43,591 bases of DNA, from contig CAUJDF010000007.1 in the NCBI GenBank assembly GCA_963169045.1, forward strand, positions 1-43,591. Direction: 5' to 3'. The stretch is from Myxococcota bacterium (GTDB lineage Bacteria; Myxococcota_A; Bradymonadia; UBA7976; UBA1532). Positions 31,880-39,251 of this stretch are shown here, in pieces; position 1 is the stretch's first letter, and every line of letters begins with the position of its first letter. The notes under the pieces are model-generated. The model saw nothing but the letters and a program-made list of their open reading frames with translations, was not told the DNA's origin and did not search any database. A program made the translations under genes and the position numbers.

Positions 31880-32446
31880 ATGGACGAATCGGCGGAGACG
31901 GCGGCGCGGCAGGCCCTGGCGAAGGGAGAACGCCGCATGGTGCTCGACATCCTGATGCGCGCGTACGGCGACCTCCTGTATCGCCACTGCGCCGCGATGC
32001 TCCGCGACGCCGCCCTCACCGACGAGACGCACCAGACCGTGTTCGTGCAGGCCTGGCGCGACCTCGAGCGGTTCAAGGGCGATTCCTCTTTCAAATCATG
32101 GCTCTTTGCGATCGCGCGGCACCGCTGCCTCGACGCGCTGAAGATCCGCCGCCGGTTCTTCAAGCGCTTCGAGGCCCGCGAGACGCTGCCGGACGGCGCC
32201 GATCCGTCGCCGAGCGCGGAGGCGAAGCTGGCGCACGCCTCGCTCGGCGGACCGCTGTCGCGCTGCCTCGACAAGCTCACGCCCGAGGTCCGCAGCGCGG
32301 TGCTGCTGCGCTATCGCGAAGGCATCTCGTACACGGAGATGGCCGACATCGCCGGGGAGCAGGCGGGCACGCTGCAACGGCGGGTGGCCCGCGCGCTGCC
32401 GGCGCTGCGCGCCTGCCTCGAGGCCCAGGGGGTGGCGTCGCCATGA
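31880..32446 (+). CDS. ECF-type RNA polymerase sigma factor
   Basis: 188 residues: sigma region 2 (about 25-90: DETHQTVFVQAWRDLERFKG, SFKSWLFAIARHRCLDAL) and region 4 (about 128-180: LTPEVRSAVLLRYREGISYTEMADIAG, TLQRRVARALPAL). No regions 1 or 3, as usual for ECF factors. Its stop overlaps the ATG of the anti-sigma gene (ATGA), the standard ECF/anti-sigma coupling. The tandem secreted genes downstream (33102 and 33770) are the obvious candidate regulon members. I see no clear autoregulatory promoter upstream. Confidence 0.93.
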   Translation: MDESAETAARQALAKGERRMVLDILMRAYGDLLYRHCAAMLRDAALTDETHQTVFVQAWRDLERFKGDSSFKSWLFAIARHRCLDALKIRRRFFKRFEARETLPDGADPSPSAEAKLAHASLGGPLSRCLDKLTPEVRSAVLLRYREGISYTEMADIAGEQAGTLQRRVARALPALRACLEAQGVASP

Positions 32447-33084
32447 AATGCGACCGGTTCGCGAGGGAGGGGTCGCTGGCGCTCGAGCGCGGCGAGCCGC
32501 TCGACCCGCACTACGCGTCGTGCGCGGACTGCGCGGCCGCCCTGCGGGCCTACCGGGCCATCGCCGGCGACCTCGGCGGGCTCGCGGCCGACGCGGCGCC
32601 CTCGGGCGACTGGCAGGCGCGGGTGCACGCGCGCATCGCGCGGGAACGGGCGCCCCGGCGGCGCTGGTGGTGGCTGGCGCTCCCGGTCGCGGCGGCCGCG
32701 ACGCTGGCCTTGTGGGTGACGCGGCCGTCGCCGGTGACGCTCGGCCTCGACGTGCAGGTGCTGCCGGGTCCCGGCCAGGCGCGCGCCGAGACGCCGAAGG
32801 CCGGCGATCGCGTGGCGATCGTCGCCACCGTCGGCGGCGAGGCGGCCGAGCTGCGCGTCTATCGCGGGGACGAGGTGCTGCTGCGCTGCAGCGACGCCCC
32901 GCCCTGCGCGCGCGCCGAGGGGCGGGTGTCCGCCGAATTCGTTTTGCCGGGCCCCGGCCGGTACCGCACGCTGCTCGTCGTCGGCGAGGCGGCGGCGCCG
33001 TCCGGGGGCCTCGACGCCGACGTGAGCGCCGCCCGGGCGGCCGGCGCCCGCGTGCATCTTTCGGACGAGATCGCCGTCTGGTAG
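32443..33084 (+). CDS. ZAS-type anti-sigma factor, single TM
   Basis: 213 residues. The N-terminal zinc-binding anti-sigma motif is Cys3, His23, Cys27 and Cys30 (HxxxCxxC). A TM helix lies at about 72-92 (WWWLALPVAAAATLALWV). The C-terminal outer domain of about 110 residues is beta-rich (VQVLPGPGQARAETPKAGD, AELRVYRGDEVLLRC, EFVLPGPGRYRTLLVVGE) with two Cys. It holds the sigma factor at the membrane until a signal outside frees it (family knowledge). Overlaps the sigma gene by 4 bp. Confidence 0.88.
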   Translation: MKCDRFAREGSLALERGEPLDPHYASCADCAAALRAYRAIAGDLGGLAADAAPSGDWQARVHARIARERAPRRRWWWLALPVAAAATLALWVTRPSPVTLGLDVQVLPGPGQARAETPKAGDRVAIVATVGGEAAELRVYRGDEVLLRCSDAPPCARAEGRVSAEFVLPGPGRYRTLLVVGEAAAPSGGLDADVSAARAAGARVHLSDEIAVW

Positions 33085-33101
33085 CGGGAGGAGAGAGAGA
33101 C

Positions 33102-33761
33102 ATGCGCAGGTTCGCTCTTGTCGCGGCGCTGGCGGGCGCCGCCGCGCCGGCCGCCGCGTCGCCCGGGTTGCCGGGCGCGTCGCCGCAGATCCAGGCGATC
33201 ATGGTGCCGGGCCCCAAGCTCCTGGCCCGCTACTTCGTGGCGGTGCGACCGGATGCCTCGGCCACGGGCCGCGTCTTCCGCGTCCGCTCGAAGAGCTTCA
33301 GCAACCAGAAGGTCACCGTCATCGTGCGGCGGGTGACCAACCCCGGCGTCGTGGTCGCGAAGACGACCGGCACCATCAATCTGGTCTCGCAGCTCTCGGT
33401 GACGCTGCCGCTCAACGGCGGGAACACGCCCGTCTACTGCCTCACGGGTGAGCACCACTACCAGGTGAGCGTCTGGAGCGGCGACGGCCCCGCGCTCGAG
33501 GCGCTGACGCTGACGACGGTGCCGAATACGTCGCTCGTCGCCTGCCGTGGCACGCGCACGGCGTGGTTCGACCCGCCGGGGAGCTATCCGAACAACGTCG
33601 CGCCGGGCGCCGGCGCCGCCGGCGCGCCCCAGGCGTTCACCGACTGCCTCGAGCACGAGGCGGCGGTGGCGTTCAACCCGATGCTCCGGCCGGGCGAGGA
33701 TCCGTGGCCCGATCCCGATCCGGGCATCGCCGTCAATCCCGACCTGAACACCTGCCGGTGA
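33102..33761 (+). CDS. secreted protein, first of a tandem paralogue pair
   Basis: 219 residues with a signal peptide (MRRFALVAALAGAAAPAAA) after a GGGAGGAG ribosome binding site. It shares with the next gene the segments PKLLARYFVAVRPDAS, a beta region, GEHHYQVSVWSG, an ACRG turn and a C-terminal RPGEDPWPDPDPGIAVNPDL plus N-C-R end. Four Cys are conserved, suggesting two disulfides. The middle is an all-beta domain. No family recognised. It follows the ECF/anti-sigma pair closely and is likely controlled by it. The end of the first and start of the second copy are separated by 8 bp. Confidence 0.8.
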   Translation: MRRFALVAALAGAAAPAAASPGLPGASPQIQAIMVPGPKLLARYFVAVRPDASATGRVFRVRSKSFSNQKVTVIVRRVTNPGVVVAKTTGTINLVSQLSVTLPLNGGNTPVYCLTGEHHYQVSVWSGDGPALEALTLTTVPNTSLVACRGTRTAWFDPPGSYPNNVAPGAGAAGAPQAFTDCLEHEAAVAFNPMLRPGEDPWPDPDPGIAVNPDLNTCR

Positions 33762-33769
33762 GGATGCCC

Positions 33770-34456
33770 ATGCGCCGCTTCGTCCTGCTCGGTCTGCTCG
33801 CCGCCACGCCGGCGATGGCCACGCCCTCGCGCCCGGCCCCCGCGACCGGCCGCTCCGAGCGCCGCGCGCCGCCCCCGCAGCCCATCGCGGTGACGGTCGC
33901 GCCCAAGCTCCTCGCCCGCTACTTCGTGGCCGTCCGCCCCGACGCCTCGCTCGCCGCCACGCGCACCCTCCGCTTCAAGTCCAAGGGCAGCTACAGCGGC
34001 AAGGTCACCGTCGTCGCGCGGCGCGTGACCGCGCCGACGAGCGTCGTCACCCAGACGAACGGCACGGTCGGCGGCCGGTCGTCCGTATCGCTCACCCTGC
34101 CGGTCAACGGCTCGGGCACCCCGCCCTACTGCATCACCGGCGAGCACCATTATCAGGTGAGCGTCTGGAGCGGGACGCCGCCGGTCGACGAGCCGCTGAC
34201 CCTGCAGGTCGCCTCGAGCAGCCTCGTGCAGGCGTGCCGCGGCAACCGGTCCGTGTGGTTCGCGCCGCCCGTCAACTATCCGGGCGGCGCGGCGCCGGGG
34301 CCCGGGCCTGCGGGGGCGCCGCCGGCGTATCAGACGTGTCTCGACTGGGAGGCGAAGGTGAAAGCGCAGCCCGGCACGTACCGTCCCGGCGAGGATCCGT
34401 GGCCCGATCCCGATCCGGGCATCGCGGTGAATCCCGACCTGAACGCCTGTCGCTGA
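33770..34456 (+). CDS. secreted protein, second of the tandem paralogue pair
   Basis: 228 residues. ATG 33770 has a better-spaced GGTGAGG than ATG 33764. The signal is MRRFVLLGLLAATPAMA. The protein repeats the landmarks of the preceding gene: PKLLARYFVAVRPDAS, GEHHYQVSVWSG, ACRGNRSVWF, and an identical WPDPDPGIAVNPDL tail. The two differ mainly in a more Pro/Arg-rich N-terminus here. Duplicated secreted beta proteins of unknown function, likely part of the ECF regulon. Confidence 0.8.
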   Translation: MRRFVLLGLLAATPAMATPSRPAPATGRSERRAPPPQPIAVTVAPKLLARYFVAVRPDASLAATRTLRFKSKGSYSGKVTVVARRVTAPTSVVTQTNGTVGGRSSVSLTLPVNGSGTPPYCITGEHHYQVSVWSGTPPVDEPLTLQVASSSLVQACRGNRSVWFAPPVNYPGGAAPGPGPAGAPPAYQTCLDWEAKVKAQPGTYRPGEDPWPDPDPGIAVNPDLNACR

Positions 34457-34504
34457 CCCGCGCCCGCGCTTGCCGCTCGCGGAGGCGCGTCCGACCCTTC
34501 GGGC

Positions 34505-34732
34505 ATGGACTCTCGCGATCGCATCACGATCGAACCCGGCAAGCGCGGCGGCAAGCCGTGTCTGCGCGGCCTGCGCATCACGGTCTACGGCGTGCTCGAC
34601 TCTCTCGCCGGCGGGATGACCGAGGACGAGATCCTCGCCGACTTCCCGGACCTCGAGCGCGAAGACATCCGCGCCGCGCTCGCGTTCGCCGCCGACCGGG
34701 AGCGCCGCCTCGCCGGCGACTCCGCCGCCTGA
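34505..34732 (+). CDS. DUF433 antitoxin-like protein
   Basis: 75 residues: RITIEPGKRGGKPCLRGLRITVYGVLDSLAGGMTEDEILADFPDLEREDIRAALAFAADRE is the diagnostic DUF433 (VapB-like HTH) pattern, with the IxxxPxxxGGKPxIRGxRI start and MTxxEILxDFPxLxxxDIRAAL. These genes normally form a type II toxin-antitoxin pair with a DUF5615 PIN-like toxin gene directly downstream (established knowledge). The partner here is broken (see 34745-35088). Confidence 0.9.
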   Translation: MDSRDRITIEPGKRGGKPCLRGLRITVYGVLDSLAGGMTEDEILADFPDLEREDIRAALAFAADRERRLAGDSAA

Positions 34733-34744
34733 ACGCGCCCGGGG

Positions 34745-35088
34745 CGGCTCCTCTTCGACGAGAACCTCGGCTCGCGTACGAGCTCGCCGACCTCTTCCCG
34801 GGCTCGGCACACGTCCGACACGTCGGCCTCGGGCGGGCCGACGACGGCGCTGTCTGGGAGTACGCGGCGTCGGACGACTTCGCCATCGTGACGAAGGACG
34901 ACGACTTCCGGCAGCGCAGCTTCCTGTTCGGCGCGCCGCCGAAGGTCGCCTGGGTCCACATCGGCAGCTGCGCGACGGCCGACGTCGAGGCGCTGCTGCG
35001 CGCCCGTCGCGACGACGTGACGAGCTTCGGCGCCGATCCGACCGCCGCCCTGCTCGTGTTGTCGAAATCTGCGCAGCCGAGGTCGTGA
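34745..35088 (+). pseudogene. frameshifted DUF5615 PIN-like toxin
   Basis: RLLFDENL (34745-34768), the start of DUF5615 toxins, is read in the same frame as the antitoxin, after its TGA, and without any ATG/GTG/TTG start. The rest, RLAYELADLFPGSAHVRHVG and onward through DFAIVTKDDDF and PKVAWVHIG, continues in the +2 frame from about 34768 to 35088. Compared with the usual DENLSPRL, about 7 bp seem lost at the junction. The gene is therefore probably inactive, or was damaged in the source sequence. The metal Asp pair (DEN and KDDDF) is present but split between frames. Confidence 0.8.
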
Positions 35089-35095
35089 CCCCTCG

Positions 35096-37303
35096 TCAGC
35101 CCCCCGTCACGAAGAACGGCGCCCACACCCGCGTCGGCCCGGCCGCGGCGAGCTTGCGCTGCGCCCGCGCCACCGCGCCCACCGGGTCCTGCGCCCCGCC
35201 CTCTTCGTAGAACACCTCGACGAACCGCCGCGCGTCGGTGTCGTCGACCGACCAGAGCGCCGCGACGACGTGCCGCGCCCCCGCCGCGAGGAAGGCGGAC
35301 GCCACCGAGCCCCACATCTCGTCGCCGGGGCTCGCGCCGGACGCGCAGCTCGCGAGCACGACGAGGCGCGGGCGGATGCGCGACTCGAGGATGCGCCGCG
35401 CGTCGAACGGGCCGTCGGCGAGGCCGAGCCACGCGCCCGCCGCGCCGACGCCCGCGTGCGTCGCGACGTGCAGCACCGCCGCGTCCGCCGCGCCGCGCAC
35501 CTTCTCCGCGTTCGCCGCGGCCCCCACGAACGCCGACACGCCGAGCCGCGCCGCCACCGCCGTCGCCTCGCGGTACGCCTGCGGCAGGTCGCCGCGCGCG
35601 TCGCCGAGCACCACGGCGCCCGTCCCCGGGGATGCGGGCGCGCGCCGTAGGACAGAAAGCGCAGTCAATCCGGGCACATGCACGAGCGTGTGGTCCGCGA
35701 CGAGCGGGCGTCCGTCCACGCGCACCGCCGCGAACGGGACGCGCAGCAGCGGGCCGGCGGGGACGACGTGCACCGTCGCGCCGCGCGGCGGGCGCACGTC
35801 CGGCGGCAGCAGGAGCGCGCCGAGCGCCGCCGCCGACGCTTCGTCGTCCGGATCGCCGGCGAGCCGCAGCGCCGCCTTCTCGACCTCGGCCGGCGCCGCC
35901 GGCAGCGCCACGATGCGCGCGCGCCCGCCCTCGACGACCGTCAGCCACAGCTTGTCCTCGGCCGGGAACCAGACCAGCGCGTACGCGTCCCCGAGCGACG
36001 CGAGCACGTCGTCGACCGGCCGCATCGCCGCCGCCGCCGCCGGCAGGAGCGCCCGCAGCGCCGCGTCGTGCTCGCCCACCGCCGCCGCCGACGCGCGCTC
36101 GACGAACGCGTCGAGGAACATCCGCGCCAGCGCCCGCTCCTGCACCGCGAGCGCCCCGGGAACATCTCCGCTCGCGGCCCGCAGCGCGAACAGCGCCGCG
36201 TACGGCTCGCGCTTCGCCGCCAGGAACCACGCGCGCAGGTCGTCCTCGTCGAGATCGCGGCGCAACGTCTCGATGGCGTCGATGGCGCGCAGGAAGCCGG
36301 CCTCGGCGGCGGCCCGGTCGTCCGCCAGTCGGCCCTCGAGCAGCCCCAGCCGCCACGCCAGCTCCGGCGCCGGCGCGAGCTTTCGGCCCTCCGCGAGCAG
36401 GCGGCGCGCGTCGTCCGTCCGGCCCTGCCGCCACGCGAGCTCCGCCTTGCGGAACAGCAGGTTGACGCGGAACGACGCGTCCGGCGCCTGGTCCTGCACG
36501 GCGTCGGCGGCGTCGAGCGCCGGCCCCGCCAGGTCGAGGCGCCCCTCCTCGATCGCGGCCACCGCCTTGTTCAGGTGGATCGCCTTGAGCAGGTCGGGCC
36601 GCGGCTCCGCCTTCGCCAGCGCCTCCGCCTGCTCCAGGGACGAGCGCGCGAGCGCCGGCCGCCCCTCCGCGAGCCGCAAGTACCCGATCTTGGCGTGGAT
36701 CCAGGCACGGTCCCCCGGCGCGGCGTCGCCGAGCGCCTCTTCGGCGGAACGCCAGACGGCCTCCGCGCCGCGCCCGTCGCCGGCCTGCATCAGCACCGAG
36801 CCGCGCGCCAGCAGCACGAACCCGCGCAGCCGCCCGTCACCGGCCGCGAGCGCGCCCGTCTCCGCCACCTCGAGCCACGGGAGCGCCTCGGCGTACGCCC
36901 CGGCCTTCCAGTACGTCCCGGCGAGCGCCTGCGCGTCGCGGGCCGCCTCGCCGGGCTCGTCCGCGGCGCGGTGCAGGTCGAGCGCGCGCCGGTAGTCGGC
37001 GCGGCTCGCCTCCACGTCGCCGCGCCGCTCGTGGATCTTGCCCGCCACGCGCCGCAGCGTCGCCTCGGCCGGCGTGCCCTGCGCCCGTTCGAGCAGGGCG
37101 AGCGCCGCGTCATAGTCCCCGAAGTGGACGTGCGCGTGCGCCAGCGGCACCGCGACCCGCGGATCGGCGTCGAGCGCGGGCGGACAGACCTCGCGCACGG
37201 CGGCGTGGTCGCGCGCCCCGGCGGCCTCGGCGCACTTGTCGGTGGCGCCGCGGCAGCCGGCGAGCGCGCACGTGAGCAGGAGGAGGCGCCGCATCCGGGC
37301 CAT
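35096..37303 (-). CDS. TPR-CHAT domain lipoprotein (caspase-like peptidase)
   Basis: 735 residues. The signal MARMRRLLLLTCALAGC gives lipid Cys17. Residues of about 30-400 are TPR-like helices (YDAALALLERAQ, GDVEASRADYRRALDL, GAYAEALPWLEVA). The C-terminal third is a CHAT domain (caspase HetF Associated with TPRs) with VLHVATHAGV (catalytic His616) and VVLASCASGA (catalytic Cys653), the caspase-like His/Cys pair. CHAT proteases cut specific partners in several bacterial and immune-like systems (established knowledge). Lipid anchoring would place this one on the outer side of a membrane. No obvious substrate gene is adjacent. Also common in Myxococcota as orphan genes. Confidence 0.9.
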   Translation of the reverse strand: MARMRRLLLLTCALAGCRGATDKCAEAAGARDHAAVREVCPPALDADPRVAVPLAHAHVHFGDYDAALALLERAQGTPAEATLRRVAGKIHERRGDVEASRADYRRALDLHRAADEPGEAARDAQALAGTYWKAGAYAEALPWLEVAETGALAAGDGRLRGFVLLARGSVLMQAGDGRGAEAVWRSAEEALGDAAPGDRAWIHAKIGYLRLAEGRPALARSSLEQAEALAKAEPRPDLLKAIHLNKAVAAIEEGRLDLAGPALDAADAVQDQAPDASFRVNLLFRKAELAWRQGRTDDARRLLAEGRKLAPAPELAWRLGLLEGRLADDRAAAEAGFLRAIDAIETLRRDLDEDDLRAWFLAAKREPYAALFALRAASGDVPGALAVQERALARMFLDAFVERASAAAVGEHDAALRALLPAAAAAMRPVDDVLASLGDAYALVWFPAEDKLWLTVVEGGRARIVALPAAPAEVEKAALRLAGDPDDEASAAALGALLLPPDVRPPRGATVHVVPAGPLLRVPFAAVRVDGRPLVADHTLVHVPGLTALSVLRRAPASPGTGAVVLGDARGDLPQAYREATAVAARLGVSAFVGAAANAEKVRGAADAAVLHVATHAGVGAAGAWLGLADGPFDARRILESRIRPRLVVLASCASGASPGDEMWGSVASAFLAAGARHVVAALWSVDDTDARRFVEVFYEEGGAQDPVGAVARAQRKLAAAGPTRVWAPFFVTGG

Positions 37304-37744
37304 GCTCGGGGGAAACGCCGCCGCGCGCAAACACCCGACCGCGCTCCCGGTGCCGGAGCGACCGCGGCGCGACCCGCGCCCGGGCGCAGAGGGGAACGTC
37401 GGGCACGGATGTCTCGCGAGCGGTGGCTGCCCTGGCGGCTTTGGGCCTCTGGTGGGGGGGCGACCGCCGGCGCGCGCCACCTGCGGCACGCTCGACCGCC
37501 ACGCGCGCGTCTTCCCGGTCGCGCGGCCGCGCGCCCTGCAGTGCCGGGGGTTGCTCCACACCGTCACAGGCCGCCGCGCGTCTCTTCGCGCGCCTGGGCG
37601 CGAAGCGCCCGCTCGCCCGCTGCAGCGACCGACGCCCAGGCGTCGCGACCGCGAGGATCCCATCGAAGGCGCAGGCGCCGGGATCTTCCGCCACGCGCCC
37701 GTCCCGCCTATCATCGGTGGGATGTCAGCGGGGGAGCGATCGGG
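37304..37744. other. divergent intergenic region, 441 bp, no gene recognised
   Basis: It lies between the CHAT gene (minus) and the lipoprotein gene at 37745 (plus). A hairpin CGCTCC...GGAGCG is near 37341-37359. Open frames here are Arg-rich and lack any start with a ribosome binding site or recognisable domain. It probably contains both promoters; I see no clear -35/-10 pair. Confidence 0.5.
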
Positions 37745-38584
37745 ATGACACGCGAGGTCGCTGTGGCGGGGGCGCTCCTGCTCCTCGCCGCCTGTTCGGG
37801 CCCGACGGGGCGCGTCGTCGAGACGGCGGAGACGCGGGCCCCGCGCGGCGTCCACGTCGCCGCCGGGCCCGCCGCCGGCGCCGAGGGCATCTCCGGCTTC
37901 GCGCAGGTCGACGCGTTCTTCGACTACGCGCTCGTGAGCGCGCGCGCCAGCGGCAACACGACCGGCGGCGAGGTCGCGGCGCTCGCCGGCGTCGGCCTCG
38001 TCGGCATGGCGGGCATCAAGACGGTGACCGACGCGCCGCCGCCGATGACGGCCACCTGCACCCGCTACCGCGACACCACCCTCGACGAGCGCATCGCGAT
38101 CTCCAACGCGAACGCGAACTCGAACGGCCGCTTCGACTACGACGAGGGGCGTGTCTGCGCGGACGTGAAGTACCACGCCGACACGACCCCGGAGACGCCG
38201 TTCGCGGAGACGGAGTCGATGGGGCTCGTCCTGCTCGGGGGCGCGCGCAGCCGCGGGGCCTCCTGGGAAGAGGGCCGCTCGCTCGCGGGGAACCTGGCGC
38301 TGCGCCTGTACTACGGGGCCGACTTCGGCCACGTGACCGTGCCGGTGAGCAACGTCGAGGTCGGCATGCTGTGGCCCTTCGGCGATCCGCCCGCGGACCG
38401 CGTCTACGACGGGCAGCGGTCGCACACGCCGGGCTGGTACTTCGGCACGCAGCGGCGCCTCGCCTCCATCCTCGCGTTCGGCGCGGAGCTCGGCACGACC
38501 GGCTACGCCGAACGCGCCACCGACGGAAAGCTGGAGAGGGAATGGTTCGTCCGGCTGTGTCTCGGCGCCAGCTTCGACCTCTGA
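37745..38584 (+). CDS. lipoprotein, unknown function
   Basis: 279 residues. Signal MTREVAVAGALLLLAAC gives lipid Cys17. The mature chain is Gly/Ala-rich then has a beta-rich region with TATCTRYRDTTLDERIAISNA, DYDEGRVCADVKYH and a barrel-like end (LALRLYYGADFGHVTVPVSNVEVGMLWPF, GWYFGTQRRLASILAFGAELG, WFVRLCLGASFDL). The final aromatic-containing strand resembles an outer-membrane beta-barrel ending, though a lipid anchor would be unusual with one. No family recognised. Overlaps the next gene by 43 bp. Confidence 0.75.
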   Translation: MTREVAVAGALLLLAACSGPTGRVVETAETRAPRGVHVAAGPAAGAEGISGFAQVDAFFDYALVSARASGNTTGGEVAALAGVGLVGMAGIKTVTDAPPPMTATCTRYRDTTLDERIAISNANANSNGRFDYDEGRVCADVKYHADTTPETPFAETESMGLVLLGGARSRGASWEEGRSLAGNLALRLYYGADFGHVTVPVSNVEVGMLWPFGDPPADRVYDGQRSHTPGWYFGTQRRLASILAFGAELGTTGYAERATDGKLEREWFVRLCLGASFDL

Positions 38585-38907
38585 TCCTCGGCCTTTGGCT
38601 CTTGGGCTGCGGCGACGAGCTGCCCAACGCCACGCTCGAGGTCGCCGTCACGCTGCCGCAGGGCAAGGAAGCGAACCGCTTCCGCATGGACTGGCGCGGC
38701 CCCGAGCAGTTCACGCTGCGCGGCGACCTCGTCGAGCGCCTCGCGGTCGAGCGGCTGCGCACCGGCACCTACGACGTCCACGTCGTCCTGCGCTCGCAGT
38801 GGTTCCCCGACCCCGTCGCCGAGCGCGACTTCCGCGTGGAGCACCGCGGCGAGGGCACCTTCACCTTCGCGTTCGAATCCGCGGACTTCGTGCTGCCGCC
38901 GCAGTAG
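38542..38907 (+). CDS. small lipoprotein, unknown function
   Basis: 121 residues. The ATG at 38542 has GGAGAGG just upstream and lies within the end of the previous gene (43 bp overlap, different frame). The signal MVRPAVSRRQLRPLILGLWL with lipobox LLGC puts the lipid Cys at 23. The mature part is a single beta domain (LEVAVTLPQGKEANRFRMDW, LRTGTYDVHVVLRSQWF, FAFESADFVLPP). No family recognised; co-translation with the preceding lipoprotein suggests joint function. Confidence 0.75.
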   Translation: MVRPAVSRRQLRPLILGLWLLGCGDELPNATLEVAVTLPQGKEANRFRMDWRGPEQFTLRGDLVERLAVERLRTGTYDVHVVLRSQWFPDPVAERDFRVEHRGEGTFTFAFESADFVLPPQ

Positions 38908-38913
38908 ACCGCG

Positions 38914-38934
38914 CGCCCGGCGCCGGGGCCTTTT
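38914..38934 (+). terminator. possible intrinsic terminator
   Basis: CCCGGCGCCGGG forms a GC palindrome followed by GCCTTTT. The stem has almost no loop, so termination is only possible rather than clear. It follows the stop of the small lipoprotein gene. Confidence 0.35.
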
Positions 38935-38959
38935 CGGTTGGGCGGCCTACGCCGTCCGG

Positions 38960-39232
38960 GTGACTGACCGGAGCGTGAGCGCGCGGCCGCCGAGCGGAGC
39001 CGAGCGGCAGCGCGTCGAGCGGTTGTCGGCGCGGCAGCGCGATGTGCTCCGGCTCGCCGCGCGCGGCCTGACCAGCGCGGAGATCGGCGAGATCCTCGGC
39101 ATTTCGGCCGAGCGTCCACACCCACTTTCGCGCCCTCTTCGCCCGGCTCGAGGTCAGCAATCGCACCGAGGCCGCCGTGGCGTGGCGCGCCTGGGAGGCG
39201 CAGGCGGACTGCCCAGCACACGGTGACTTTGC
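38960..39232 (+). pseudogene. frameshifted LuxR-type HTH regulator
   Basis: LSARQRDVLRLAARGLTSAEIGEILGISAE (frame of the GTG at 38960) is the first half of a GerE/LuxR helix-turn-helix. After position 39113 the rest, VHTHFRALFARLEVSNRTEAAVAW, continues in the next frame; the original frame instead runs to a stop at 39224-39226. A canonical LuxR domain would read GISxxTVHTHFRALFARLEVSNRTEA. A small indel (net one extra or two missing bases) has thus broken the gene, or there is a sequencing error. No receiver or sensory domain is visible; it was a short stand-alone HTH protein. After the shift no stop appears before the convergent cyclase gene. Confidence 0.72.
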
Positions 39233-39251
39233 GAGGCGGCGGCCTCGGCGA

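Noticed and set aside
37423-37744. Possible gene in the divergent gap before 37745
   Set aside because: No ribosome binding site, no domain, and Arg/Ser/Pro-rich composition.
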